Source: Saprospiraceae bacterium
GTDB lineage: Bacteria > Bacteroidota > Bacteroidia > Chitinophagales > Saprospiraceae
Reading direction: 5' to 3'
NCBI GenBank assembly: GCA_028284395.1
Contig: JANQRV010000145.1
Location: 1 to 51,139 of the forward strand
Length of the DNA stretch: 51,139 nt
The notes below the pieces were generated by a model. It was not told where the DNA came from. It worked only from the letters and a program-made list of their open reading frames with translations, and did no database searches. This document shows, piece by piece, positions 16,253-25,854 of the stretch. Within the stretch, counting starts at the first letter, position 1, and each line of letters begins with the position of its first letter. Made by a program: the position numbers and the translations under genes.

Positions 16253-17743
16253 ATGAAAAATACCCTATTCTGGTGCGCCATTGTGGCTTTTTTGGTGCTC
16301 CTTTCCACTTGTAATAATGAAGACGAATTTACCACTTCCGGCGATGTAAGATTAGAGTTTTCGATTGATACCTTAAGATTTGATACCGTATTTACAGAAT
16401 TGGGTTCGGCAACCAGGTCATTCCGGGTCTACAATCGGAGCGATAAAGCGGTCAAGATATCGAAAGTGTTTCTCGAACGTGGAGATGGAAGTCAATTCCG
16501 ATTGAATGTCGATGGTTTGCCGGGCAACGAGGTTCAGGATGTCATTGTTTGGGCCGAGGATAGCATTTATGTTTTTGCGGAAGTTACCGTTGATCCGGAT
16601 CTCCCATTATCTGCATCGCCCTTCGTAATAGAAGAAAAAGTAGTGTTTGAAACAAATGGAAATACTCAGAATGTACAGTTGGAAGCATGGGGACAGAATG
16701 CCAACTATTTCCCAAGTCGGTTTAACAAGGGCATTACCGTCGAGTTTTCCTGTGGTGGTGGAGAGATCACCTGGGACGATCCCAAGCCCTATGTGGTTTA
16801 TGGGCGGGTGATCATCAATGATTGTACCCTGAATATTCCGGCTGGGACGAGTATTCATGTCCATGGAGGGATCGCCAGGGATTCGTTTTCTGTTTTCAAT
16901 GATGGATTGTTATTTGTCGCTCAAAATGGTCGTATCAATATTCAGGGTACGAAAGAAGAACCGGTTATCATTCAGGGCGATCGTCTGGAAGAAGGATTCC
17001 AGGAGGCTTCCGGACAATGGACGGGTTTGGTATTGGGTAAGGGCAGTAAGGGCAATACCATCTCTTATACGACCATCAAAAACTCCATCATCGGTTTATA
17101 CGCCGACTCTTCTTCCGAAGTAACTCTTCAAAACAGCCAGATATACAATACCAGCGGAAGTGGCTTAATCGGTTTCAATAGTAAAGTGAATGCCGAGAAT
17201 ACACTCATTTACAACAACGGTGCTAATTCTGTCCAGATCCTTTTGGGAGGCAGTTATAACTTTAACTATTGTACGCTTGCCAGCTATGGTGTAGATGCTT
17301 CGGCCTTGAGTATGTTCAATTTCTTTTGCTATGACAATTTCCTCGAGTGTCAGATTTTGCGGGATGCTAACCTAAACGCTCTTTTCAGAAACTCCATCAT
17401 CTTTGGCTCGCGGCAGGACGAAATTGTGTTGGCCGATATATTTGGTGGGGCCGGAATCGACAATTTTAACGTCAGGTTTCAAAATTGCATCGTTAAAATC
17501 GACGAATTGTTGGAGGAACAGGAGGGACTCTATGCCGACTTTCTGGGCAGAGAATGCAACCCTTGCACAAATGCCGATCGGGATGATGTCCTGTTTGTCG
17601 ATCCCAATGAAGATGATTACCACCTTGACTCTCTTTCCATCGCTATTGGTCAGGCTGTACCATTAGCTACCATCACCCTGGATTTAGAGGGAAATCCACG
17701 GGACGATATGCCAGATATTGGATGTTATGAGCGGCAGCAGTAG
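16253..17743 (+). CDS. Surface lipoprotein with right-handed beta-helix
   Basis: A lipoprotein signal (residues 1-19) ends in LLSTC with Cys20, followed directly by NNEDE, an acidic start of the kind that directs lipoproteins to the cell surface in several Bacteroidota. Residues 25-130 are an Ig-like region (LEFSIDTLRFDTVFTELGS). Residues 160-450 show short repeating turns (TIKNSIIGLYADSSSEVTL, NAENTLIYNNGANSVQI) typical of a pectate-lyase-like beta-helix, and the tail PDIGCYE is a common end cap of such proteins. I see no polysaccharide-lyase catalytic residues, so binding or structural use is as likely as an enzyme role. It precedes the T9SS adhesin on the same strand with a 118-bp gap. Confidence 0.82.
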   Translation: MKNTLFWCAIVAFLVLLSTCNNEDEFTTSGDVRLEFSIDTLRFDTVFTELGSATRSFRVYNRSDKAVKISKVFLERGDGSQFRLNVDGLPGNEVQDVIVWAEDSIYVFAEVTVDPDLPLSASPFVIEEKVVFETNGNTQNVQLEAWGQNANYFPSRFNKGITVEFSCGGGEITWDDPKPYVVYGRVIINDCTLNIPAGTSIHVHGGIARDSFSVFNDGLLFVAQNGRINIQGTKEEPVIIQGDRLEEGFQEASGQWTGLVLGKGSKGNTISYTTIKNSIIGLYADSSSEVTLQNSQIYNTSGSGLIGFNSKVNAENTLIYNNGANSVQILLGGSYNFNYCTLASYGVDASALSMFNFFCYDNFLECQILRDANLNALFRNSIIFGSRQDEIVLADIFGGAGIDNFNVRFQNCIVKIDELLEEQEGLYADFLGRECNPCTNADRDDVLFVDPNEDDYHLDSLSIAIGQAVPLATITLDLEGNPRDDMPDIGCYERQQ

Positions 17744-17861
17744 AGAATCTCTTCCTTTATCCTCTCCAGACCGTATTTGATCTCTCACGGGGGTTCTAAA
17801 TTTCAACTAATTACTAATTTAGAGTCTTCTTTAATGTTTAGTAACCAAAAGCCCATGAGAG

Positions 17862-20800
17862 ATGAACATTTGGAAAAAAGCGACACTATTTTCTCTATTC
17901 TTTCTCGTCAATCAACTGGCAGCTGAAGACTATTTTTGGGTGGGTGGGGCCGGAGACTGGTCTGACATCAGTCACTGGGCCACGACTTCGGGCGGAACAA
18001 TCAAGTACGACGCCTTGCCGTCTGCCGATGACAATGTATTTTTTGATGCCAATTCCTTCACCGGACCGAATCAGGTAATAAATTTGAATATCGACAATAT
18101 CTTTTGTCTAAATATGGATTGGACTGGTGCTACTGGAAATCCTATTTTCCGGGGCACGGAAACTCAACTATTGAATATCTATGGTTCCCTGCAATTGATC
18201 ACCATCATGACTTTTGATTTTGCGGGTGAGGTATTATTTCGTTCTGCGCTGCCGGATGCAGCCATCCAAACCGCCGGCCATAAATTGGGCAAAAGTGTTT
18301 ATTTTGATGGCAGCGGGGGGTGGCAGTTACAAGGTGAACTGGAGGTAGACAGCATCTTTCAGTTGCTCAATGGAACGGTGGCGACTGCCGGGCAGGAAGT
18401 TCGAGGTAAGTACTGCTATGTAACCATCCAAAACAGTGGAAGCTTAAACCTGAGCGATTCCAGAATGATCTTTACCGGAAAGCCTTTCACCGGCACCAAT
18501 ATCAATGATTTTTTTCCGACCGTCTGGATCAAAAATACCGGTACTTTCAATATGCCGGCCAATACTGCTACCCTGGATCTGACCGATCGAACAGCGGCAT
18601 TTAAGGCTGATAAAGCTTCTTACTTTTCTCGGCTGACCTTTAGCCACCCAAACGGGAGAGTCTCCCTGGATCTGGTGGGAACATCTGAGACAAACTTCGA
18701 TGAGCTGACTTTCAATGGTTCGGCAGATATTTCGAATACCTTTACGACGGGGTCACTAATATTGAGCGCTGGAAGATCCTACAATTTTGGTGGAGGAGCT
18801 ACCTATAATATTGGTATGCTTACGGCCAACGGTACGTGTGTGGCCCCAATATACATTCTGGGAAGAACAGGAGTGGGGCAAGCAACTTTTAATTCCGACG
18901 GGCAGTCCATTGTCGTAGATTTTGTCAATCTCAAGAATATTCGTACCTCGGGTACTTCCTCGTTTACCGCAGATAATAGTGCTGATCTCGGTAATAACGC
19001 GGGTTGGGTCATCAACGAAAAGACCAACAATGACCTTTTTTGGGTGGGAGGATCCGGCAACTGGGAAGACCCCATGCATTGGTCATTTTCCAGCGGAGGC
19101 CCGGGGGGAGCATGCGTTCCAAGCGGAGCTGATAATGTGCATTTTGATGGTAACTCCTTCACTGCCGCCGGACAAACGGTCATTTTGAATAGTGAAAACA
19201 TATACTGCAAAGACATGACCTGGTTAGGAGCTACGGGAAATCCATCGTTAGATGGGATTGACGAACTAGCTATGCACATATTGGGGTCTCTTACATTTAT
19301 CCCGGCAATGCAACTCGAGTTCGGAGGGACCTTTCACTTTGAAGCGAGTGAGCCGGGACAGACCATTACCTCTGGTAATTTGTTCTTTTTAGGAGAAGTT
19401 ATTTTTGATGGCGCCGGAGGAGAATGGACCTTGCAGGACAATCTCGCTGTCAACTTATCTATTTATCTTCAAAATGGTAGTCTGATTACGAATGATCAAT
19501 ACGTTGAAAGTTACGAACTAAACGCTCTAGATGGCAGTCCGCGAAAGCTGGCGCTGGGTAATTCCACCTGGGTGCTGAAAACGAAAGACAATCGGTGGCC
19601 GCTGTGGCGAATGCAGTCGCAAAACCTGGAGTTTGATGCCGGTACATCCACTATTCACTTCATCGACCATGCCGGATCGGTAGAAATTGCCGGCCCTAAC
19701 AAGTTGGATTTTCACAAGGTTATCTTTTCAGCTAATTTTTCGGGTATCTATTCGTGGGATAACCCTGCAGTTCATTACTTTGATTCTTTAATCTATGAAG
19801 CAGCTGGTGGAATTAACAGTGATTTTCACATTGGCAATTTGATTTTAACTCCCGGTTATACTTATGAGTTTTCACAAGCTTCCATGCAGGAAATCGACAA
19901 CTTGGTCGCTCCGGCAACGTGTGCAGCACCCATTGTCCTTCAATCTTATTTGGTTGGTCAGGAAGCTTTCATTAGAAGTGCGAATGATCATAACGATCTG
20001 CAACATTTGATTGTCCAGGACATTCACATTAACGGAACCGGGAGTTTTTCCGCCCTACAAAGTGTGGATCTAGGAAACAATGATGGGTGGGTATTTGATG
20101 AAGTTACCGGCCGTACGCTTTATTGGGTGGGAGATGGAGGTGAATGGGAAGACACGGTTCATTGGTCACTTTCCAGTGGAGGAACCGGTGGAGAATGCAT
20201 ACCGACTCCAATCGACGATGTCATATTTGATGAAAATTCCTTTCAAAATACCAACCAGTTCGTAACGGCGTATGCTACCGATTACTACTATTGCCGGAAT
20301 ATGATCTGGAGAACGCAAAATGTTACGCCAACCTTGAATTTAGGTCGACTCTATGCGTATGGGAACATCGAATTGCAGGAAGATATGAATGTCTCCATGG
20401 GCATTACTTATATGAGAGGAGATTCTACCCATGCGCTGTATTCGAAGGGACATATGCTCAGTACCTTAGTAGCGGACGGTCCTGGTGAGTATCATTTAGC
20501 GGATGATTTTGAAGCATATAACCTCTGGTTGTTCAACGGCCGGTTTTTTACGGACAACAATGACATCGAAGTGGTGGAAATGTCAGTGGGCAATTATTTG
20601 AATCCGGTTTCCATTTTTCTCGGAGACTCTTATATTACAATCACCGGGCCCCGCTATACGGACTTTGCTTTTCCTTTTCGTACCCTTGCAAACCGCGGTG
20701 TGACCATCGATCCAGGCAACTCTGTGATGGAACTGACCAACGAACAAAGTGGTATCTTGACTGCAGGAGGGATTGCTCTGAATAATGTGCTTTTTTCGGC

Positions 20801-23603
20801 CATTGAAGGAGAATCCGTCATTCGGCATTACTATAACGATCCTATAGATCCACCAGCCCTTTTTAATCGGGTCGAGTTCAATAATGATGGCTTGATCGAG
20901 GGATACAATAATATGGATTCTTTAGTATTTGCTGCCGGCAAATCTTACCGGCTGGAGCCGGGGTTGAGCCAAGATGTCGATGAGTATCTTCAAGTTCTTG
21001 GAAACAACTGCAACTCCATTGAGCTCAAATCAGTGGTGCCGGGAGAACAAGCCATCATCAACATGCCTGCAGCCGGTATCGTACTGGGTGATTTTATCCA
21101 GATGCAGGACCAATCTGGGATTGGAGGTGCCAATTTTTTTGCTGGATCCCATAGTGTGGACATTGGAACCAGCAACTCCGGTTGGAATTTTGATAATCGG
21201 CCAGGCTTTCAGGAAGTTGGTTTTTTGGGCGCCGATCAGGTTTTGTGTAATGGAGAGGCCATCGACTTGAGTGCATACAGCTACAGCCCGGGAGAACAGT
21301 ACGAATGGTCAAATGGCTCTACCGAAGCAGTGATACCTGTAGACAATCCCGGTAGTTTCTGGGCCAGGGTTACTTTTGGAAATAATTGTGAGATCATCGA
21401 TACGATTACCGTCACTGCCGCCGAAGATTTTGTAGTAGATTTGGGACCCGATACCACGCTTTGCAATGGCAATGATTTGGTGCTCGATGCCACCAATGGA
21501 TTGGCTGGCCTGGTTTATGAATGGCAAGATGGTTCGATTGAGCCCACTTTTACTCTGGATGCTCCAGGACAGTATTCCGTGCGATTGATGCTTTCCAACT
21601 GTTCGATCGAAGATACCGTAATCGTTGACTATACAGCGCCTCCTTCGGTAGATCTTGGAACTGACCAAGAATTGTGCGAGGGGGAGAATACCATTTTGGA
21701 GGCAGGTATGGCGACTGGCCAATCTTATGTTTGGCAAGATGGTAGTGCGGATGCACAATTCGAAGCGAGTATTTCGGGATCCTATCACGTTGAGGTTTCC
21801 AATGGTGCTTGTTCCGTATCAGATAGCATCACATTAACTTTTTTTCCTCTGCCTATGATCGACCTTGGCCCGGATACAACAATTTGTGAAGGAGAAAAGG
21901 TGGATTTCGATCTGTCCGGAAGAGCCGAACAGTTTTTGTGGCAAGATGGAGCGACTACCCCGACTTATTCCATAGTTGATGGCGGCAGCTTCTCCGTGGC
22001 ATTAACTGAAAATGGTTGTATGGCAAGTGATACCATAAATGTTGAAATACTGTTGAATCCAGCACCTGATTTAGGGCCGGATCGGACTGCTTGCATTGGG
22101 GAATCATTGCTTCTTGAAGCTGGTCTTCCTACTGCTGACAGCTACCTATGGCAGGATGGATCAGTCGCTGCAACCCTTGAAGTCCAACAGACTGGTTTTT
22201 ACACATTATCTGTTTCTGTAGATGGATGTTCGGCTACTGATGAGGTTTTCATCGATTTTATTGAACCTCCTCAGTTTTCATTGGGGCAGGACTCTTCGAT
22301 CTGTTCTGGAGACGTCCTTTCTTTTGATTTTGGTGCCATTGGCGATGGTTTCCTATGGCAGGATGGTAGTACCTCCGCTCAGTATAGCATCAGCGAAGCA
22401 GGAGATTATGAGCTGACCATTGAGAAAAGTGGGTGTACGGCTACCGCCGGTGTTCGAATCAGTTTGAAGCCTTTGCCTGAAGTTAATCTTGGCCCCGACC
22501 AGACGCTTTGTGAAGGAGAGGTCTTGCTACTGGAAACAACCGGACTGGCCGATTCTTACAATTGGCAAGATGGTTCTGCAAACAGAAATCTCCCGGTTAC
22601 TCAAACCGGATCGTACAGTATTCGGGGAATCTTGGATGGGTGCTCCGCCCGTGACACCATCAACGTTACTTTTTTGCCTTATCCGGAAGTCAATTTCGAA
22701 CGACAATTGGGCGCCTGTGAGGGCGACGTTGTCACGCTTGATGCGAGTGCTATCGATGCTGTTTATCGATGGCAAGACGGCACGACGCAACCCATATTGG
22801 AAGTTATGAGCGACGGTGATTATTCCGTTGAAGTAGACCGCGAGGGTTGTATTACAACTGCCAGTACGAGGGTTGTGTTTGGTGCACGTCCTACAGTCAA
22901 CATCGGTAGTGATGCTCATTTGTGCGAGGGCGAATCATTTGTCATTAAGGGCGAGATCCAAAATTTTGACGACTTTTATTGGTCTGATGGCAGCATCGGT
23001 GAAAACCTCACTGTCACCGAGAATGGCAATTATTGGTTGGAGGCCGCATTGGGGAATTGCTTGTCGGCAGATACCGTTTCGATAACTTTTCAAGTTCCTC
23101 CTGCCCTGGATTTGGGCCCGGATCAAACCATTTGCCAGGGAGAAACGGTACAATTGATCTCCAATCTCGATGTCGGAATATTCACCTGGCAGGACAGTAG
23201 TACCCAGACTTCTCTTGTGGCGGCAGAAGCCGGGACCTACTGGCTCCGCCTGGATGATGGAATTTGTGTTGTTGTCGATTCTCTGGATGTGTTTGTCTCT
23301 TCGTGTGGCAATCTTCGTGTCGCAGCACCGAATGTGTTTTCGCCTAATGGCGATGGTTTTAATGATTTCTTTACAGTCATGCCGGACCCTGCCTACGAGA
23401 TTCTGGAATTCAATATGCATATTTATGACCGCTGGGGAAACCGCATCTACCAGGGAAGCAACATCGATACCGGATGGGACGGTTCAGCCCTGGATGGCCC
23501 TGCACACAGCGCCACCTATGTTTTCATGATCCAAATTCGTTACCGCGATCAAACAGATGAATTCACGAGAACGGTATCCGGTGATGTGCTACTATTGCGA
23601 TAA
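17862..23603 (+). CDS. Giant T9SS-exported adhesin-like protein
   Basis: The 1913-residue protein has a signal peptide (residues 1-21). Three large repeats of about 360 residues follow, starting near 25, 391 and 753. Each opens with (Y/F)WVGG.G.W.D..HW and contains a VFFDANSF-type motif and a YSFGG/EFSQ-type closing turn. From about 1120 to 1820 come ten tandem Ig-like repeats of about 70 residues with the core LGPD.T(L/I)C.GE...L...WQDGS......G.Y.......GC...D. The end (about 1825-1913, PNVFSPNGDGFNDFF...IYDRWGNRIY...GWDG) is the gliding-motility-associated CHU_C domain, the type B T9SS sorting signal. It is expected to cross the outer membrane through the system that includes GldL, GldM and GldN in this window. 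Its ligand is unknown. The 3' end overlaps the convergent aldolase gene by 12 bp. Confidence 0.93.
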   Translation: MNIWKKATLFSLFFLVNQLAAEDYFWVGGAGDWSDISHWATTSGGTIKYDALPSADDNVFFDANSFTGPNQVINLNIDNIFCLNMDWTGATGNPIFRGTETQLLNIYGSLQLITIMTFDFAGEVLFRSALPDAAIQTAGHKLGKSVYFDGSGGWQLQGELEVDSIFQLLNGTVATAGQEVRGKYCYVTIQNSGSLNLSDSRMIFTGKPFTGTNINDFFPTVWIKNTGTFNMPANTATLDLTDRTAAFKADKASYFSRLTFSHPNGRVSLDLVGTSETNFDELTFNGSADISNTFTTGSLILSAGRSYNFGGGATYNIGMLTANGTCVAPIYILGRTGVGQATFNSDGQSIVVDFVNLKNIRTSGTSSFTADNSADLGNNAGWVINEKTNNDLFWVGGSGNWEDPMHWSFSSGGPGGACVPSGADNVHFDGNSFTAAGQTVILNSENIYCKDMTWLGATGNPSLDGIDELAMHILGSLTFIPAMQLEFGGTFHFEASEPGQTITSGNLFFLGEVIFDGAGGEWTLQDNLAVNLSIYLQNGSLITNDQYVESYELNALDGSPRKLALGNSTWVLKTKDNRWPLWRMQSQNLEFDAGTSTIHFIDHAGSVEIAGPNKLDFHKVIFSANFSGIYSWDNPAVHYFDSLIYEAAGGINSDFHIGNLILTPGYTYEFSQASMQEIDNLVAPATCAAPIVLQSYLVGQEAFIRSANDHNDLQHLIVQDIHINGTGSFSALQSVDLGNNDGWVFDEVTGRTLYWVGDGGEWEDTVHWSLSSGGTGGECIPTPIDDVIFDENSFQNTNQFVTAYATDYYYCRNMIWRTQNVTPTLNLGRLYAYGNIELQEDMNVSMGITYMRGDSTHALYSKGHMLSTLVADGPGEYHLADDFEAYNLWLFNGRFFTDNNDIEVVEMSVGNYLNPVSIFLGDSYITITGPRYTDFAFPFRTLANRGVTIDPGNSVMELTNEQSGILTAGGIALNNVLFSAIEGESVIRHYYNDPIDPPALFNRVEFNNDGLIEGYNNMDSLVFAAGKSYRLEPGLSQDVDEYLQVLGNNCNSIELKSVVPGEQAIINMPAAGIVLGDFIQMQDQSGIGGANFFAGSHSVDIGTSNSGWNFDNRPGFQEVGFLGADQVLCNGEAIDLSAYSYSPGEQYEWSNGSTEAVIPVDNPGSFWARVTFGNNCEIIDTITVTAAEDFVVDLGPDTTLCNGNDLVLDATNGLAGLVYEWQDGSIEPTFTLDAPGQYSVRLMLSNCSIEDTVIVDYTAPPSVDLGTDQELCEGENTILEAGMATGQSYVWQDGSADAQFEASISGSYHVEVSNGACSVSDSITLTFFPLPMIDLGPDTTICEGEKVDFDLSGRAEQFLWQDGATTPTYSIVDGGSFSVALTENGCMASDTINVEILLNPAPDLGPDRTACIGESLLLEAGLPTADSYLWQDGSVAATLEVQQTGFYTLSVSVDGCSATDEVFIDFIEPPQFSLGQDSSICSGDVLSFDFGAIGDGFLWQDGSTSAQYSISEAGDYELTIEKSGCTATAGVRISLKPLPEVNLGPDQTLCEGEVLLLETTGLADSYNWQDGSANRNLPVTQTGSYSIRGILDGCSARDTINVTFLPYPEVNFERQLGACEGDVVTLDASAIDAVYRWQDGTTQPILEVMSDGDYSVEVDREGCITTASTRVVFGARPTVNIGSDAHLCEGESFVIKGEIQNFDDFYWSDGSIGENLTVTENGNYWLEAALGNCLSADTVSITFQVPPALDLGPDQTICQGETVQLISNLDVGIFTWQDSSTQTSLVAAEAGTYWLRLDDGICVVVDSLDVFVSSCGNLRVAAPNVFSPNGDGFNDFFTVMPDPAYEILEFNMHIYDRWGNRIYQGSNIDTGWDGSALDGPAHSATYVFMIQIRYRDQTDEFTRTVSGDVLLLR
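21217..23320 (+). repeat. Ten tandem Ig-like repeats inside the adhesin gene
   Basis: Each unit is about 210 bp and encodes a 70-residue domain with conserved Asp-Leu-Gly-Pro-Asp, Cys-x-Gly-Glu and Trp-Gln-Asp-Gly-Ser positions and a late Cys. DNA identity between units is moderate rather than high, so the array is old or under diversifying change. The second to seventh units keep the WQDG box best; units one and nine vary it to WSNG or WSDG. Confidence 0.85.
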
Positions 23604-24611
23604 CTGCTTCAACACTTTAACAGTTTGGTGAAGCATGTCCTCGGAGAAGTCCAGATGAGTGACAAACCGAATGGTGTTGGGGCCAAAAGGTACTGCCTTT
23701 ATTCCAAAGGAAGACAGCCGCTCCAGAAAGGTTGATGTATCCCAGTCGGGAACCAGGTCAAATATCACAATATTAGATCGCACGGGGCGGACCTGTGCTA
23801 CGTAGTTCATTTTTTCTAATGTAGAACCGATTATTTTTGCACGCTCATTATCAATTTTGAGTCGATCAATTTGGTGGTCTAAGGCATACAAGCCGGCAGC
23901 GGCAAGAAAGCCTGCCTGCCGCATCCCACCCCCTAATACTTTTCGAAATCTTCGTGCTTGCTTTATGAAAGATGAATCACCAATTAGTAAAGATCCAACT
24001 GGCGCACCTAACCCTTTGGATAAGCAAATCGAGATGCTATCAAACATTTCACCAGTATCTTCTGTAGATTCTCCAGTCTCTACCAATGCATTAAAAAGAC
24101 GGGCACCGTCGAGATGTAAGGCCAGTGATTTTTCTTTGCAGAAAGATGCGATGGGCGCAATCTCCGATATTTCATAGTAACTGCCTCCTCCCTTATTACA
24201 AGTATTTTCAAGGACAACCAATTTCGAGCTGGGGTATACCTCCATCGTGGGTCTAATAGCAGTGGAAATATCGCTGACGTTTATTTTTCCATTCTGGCCT
24301 TGGATGAGATTGATTCCGATGCCGGAGTTGAAGGCATATCCGGCCGCTTCGTATTGATAAATGTGGGAATAGTGATCACATATGACTTCATCTAGGGGCT
24401 GCGTGTGTACTTTAATGGCTATTTGATTTGTCATGGTTCCAGACGGACAAAAAACAGCCGCTTCCTTGCCAAACATCCCGGCAACCTTGGCCTCCAGGGC
24501 ATTTACAGTAGGGTCTTCTCCGAAAACATCATCACCCACTTCTGCCTGCATCATGGCATCCAGCATTCCCGGTGTAGGCTTCGTGACCGTATCACTGATC
24601 AGATTAATCAT
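23592..24611 (-). CDS. ltaE: Low-specificity threonine aldolase (beta-eliminating lyase family)
   Basis: ATG 24611 is chosen because the product then begins [13 protein letters not shown], the canonical start of the family; a longer frame would run into dapF. The 339-residue PLP enzyme has [11 protein letters not shown], the cofactor-binding [10 protein letters not shown], and the PLP lysine in [12 protein letters not shown] (about residue 199). It cleaves L-threonine or allo-threonine to glycine and acetaldehyde. The start is 13 bases after the dapF stop, so the two are probably co-transcribed. Specificity for L or L-allo isomers cannot be read from the sequence. Confidence 0.9.
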   Translation of the reverse strand: MINLISDTVTKPTPGMLDAMMQAEVGDDVFGEDPTVNALEAKVAGMFGKEAAVFCPSGTMTNQIAIKVHTQPLDEVICDHYSHIYQYEAAGYAFNSGIGINLIQGQNGKINVSDISTAIRPTMEVYPSSKLVVLENTCNKGGGSYYEISEIAPIASFCKEKSLALHLDGARLFNALVETGESTEDTGEMFDSISICLSKGLGAPVGSLLIGDSSFIKQARRFRKVLGGGMRQAGFLAAAGLYALDHQIDRLKIDNERAKIIGSTLEKMNYVAQVRPVRSNIVIFDLVPDWDTSTFLERLSSFGIKAVPFGPNTIRFVTHLDFSEDMLHQTVKVLKQLSQ

Positions 24612-24624
24612 AAATCGTACTTTA

Positions 24625-25413
24625 TTAACTCCAATGACCTTGGTATACTTTTTCTGCTGGGCCGCATAACCAAATATCGGAAAAATGATGGCCATCTTTT
24701 ACTTTAAACCGTACTTGCAGTGTTCCGCCACGCGCTTCTATATCAATGGAGAGCCGGTCTGCTGAAGGTTGTCTTAGGTAATGAGCAATGGCCGCGGCGG
24801 TGACGCCGGTTCCGCAGGCAAGCGTCTCATTTTCTACCCCTCGTTCGTAAGTGGCTACTGCGATACGGTCGGAAAACGATTGAACAAAGTTGACATTAGT
24901 CCCTACTGCTTTGAAACGATCAGAATATCGAATGGCGCTTCCTTCGGCAAAAACGTCCGTCTTGTCAAGATCACTCACGAAGCGGACGTAATGGGGCGAC
25001 CCGGTGTCCATATAGTAAAATGTTTCTCCAATCTCGACGTCCGCGACCTCGATCATTTCCAATTCAATCCAACTGGGCCGGACCACCTTAGCTTCATGCG
25101 GCCCATCAACTGCTAGAAAGGTAGTCTTTTGGTTGATGATACCTAGTGCATGGGCAAATGCAACGACGCAACGCCCTCCGTTTCCACACATGCTTCCGGG
25201 AAATCCATCGGCATTAAAGTAAAGCATTTCAAAATCGAATTCAGCGTGATCTTTAAGAATGATGAGGCCGTCTGCGCCGATGCCGAACTTGCGATCGCAC
25301 ATTTTTGCAATCAACTGTTGATCGGAAGGATCCGGCGCAGTCTGTTGCCGGCCATCAATCATGACGAAATCATTGCCAGCGCCCTGATATTTTTGAAAAG
25401 AAATCGTACTCAT
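24625..25413 (-). CDS. dapF: Diaminopimelate epimerase
   Basis: The 262-residue enzyme interconverts LL- and meso-diaminopimelate, the last step before lysine and the source of the peptidoglycan cross-linking residue. Both active-site cysteines are present: Cys76 in SMCGNGGRC and Cys200 in LACGTG. The N-terminal [13 protein letters not shown] and GADGLI motifs are intact, and length is normal for the family. It lies between a small membrane protein gene (12 bp upstream) and the threonine aldolase gene. Confidence 0.95.
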   Translation of the reverse strand: MSTISFQKYQGAGNDFVMIDGRQQTAPDPSDQQLIAKMCDRKFGIGADGLIILKDHAEFDFEMLYFNADGFPGSMCGNGGRCVVAFAHALGIINQKTTFLAVDGPHEAKVVRPSWIELEMIEVADVEIGETFYYMDTGSPHYVRFVSDLDKTDVFAEGSAIRYSDRFKAVGTNVNFVQSFSDRIAVATYERGVENETLACGTGVTAAAIAHYLRQPSADRLSIDIEARGGTLQVRFKVKDGHHFSDIWLCGPAEKVYQGHWS

Positions 25414-25425
25414 AAGATCTATTTG

Positions 25426-25617
25426 CTATTGTTTTACCTCCTCGACCGGTTCTTTTTCTTGCTCAAATTCTAGGGGAACACCCAGTACTACATGTCGATA
25501 GTACATAATGACAGAGAGTAGGATCAGGATTATCAGACCCCAACGAGAAAATTTCCATCCCCATATATTACTGAGATCTTCTGCCTCTGATGATTTTTGT
25601 GGATCTTTGGTCTTCAT
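25426..25617 (-). CDS. Small single-span membrane protein
   Basis: The 63-residue product has a charged N-terminus, one hydrophobic helix (about 27-43, GLIILILLSVIMYY) and an acidic tail (EQEKEPVEEV). I do not recognise the family. It is the first gene of a leftward unit with dapF, and a -7 box lies 39 nt upstream, which supports it being real. Confidence 0.6.
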   Translation of the reverse strand: MKTKDPQKSSEAEDLSNIWGWKFSRWGLIILILLSVIMYYRHVVLGVPLEFEQEKEPVEEVKQ

Positions 25618-25655
25618 GATTCTAATTCTTTATCTGTGATGCCGACTGATTGTCG

Positions 25656-25663
25656 CAAACTTA
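25656..25663 (-). promoter_or_regulatory. -7 box TAAGTTTG upstream of the dapF unit
   Basis: An exact TAnnTTTG match on the minus strand, placing the transcription start about 30 nt before the ATG at 25617. No clear -33 TTG. Confidence 0.4.
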
Positions 25664-25854
25664 TTACTTGGGCATCACTAAAAAGAAAAATTATAACCTT
25701 TTTTTAAATATACGTACATTGTTTCTTTAGAATAGTATGATTATCTTAGGCCATTGCAGAGGGCCGTTTACACGATGGGTTTTTCTTGTGCCTAATGCAG
25801 ATGAAGTTAGGAGAGAGAAAACAAACTTACGAACAGTTTAAGAAAAAAGGGAAC

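Noticed and set aside
21217..23320. Tandem repeats considered as a CRISPR-like array
   Set aside because: Units are about 210 bp, open in one frame and encode Ig-like domains; no short identical repeats with unique spacers are present.
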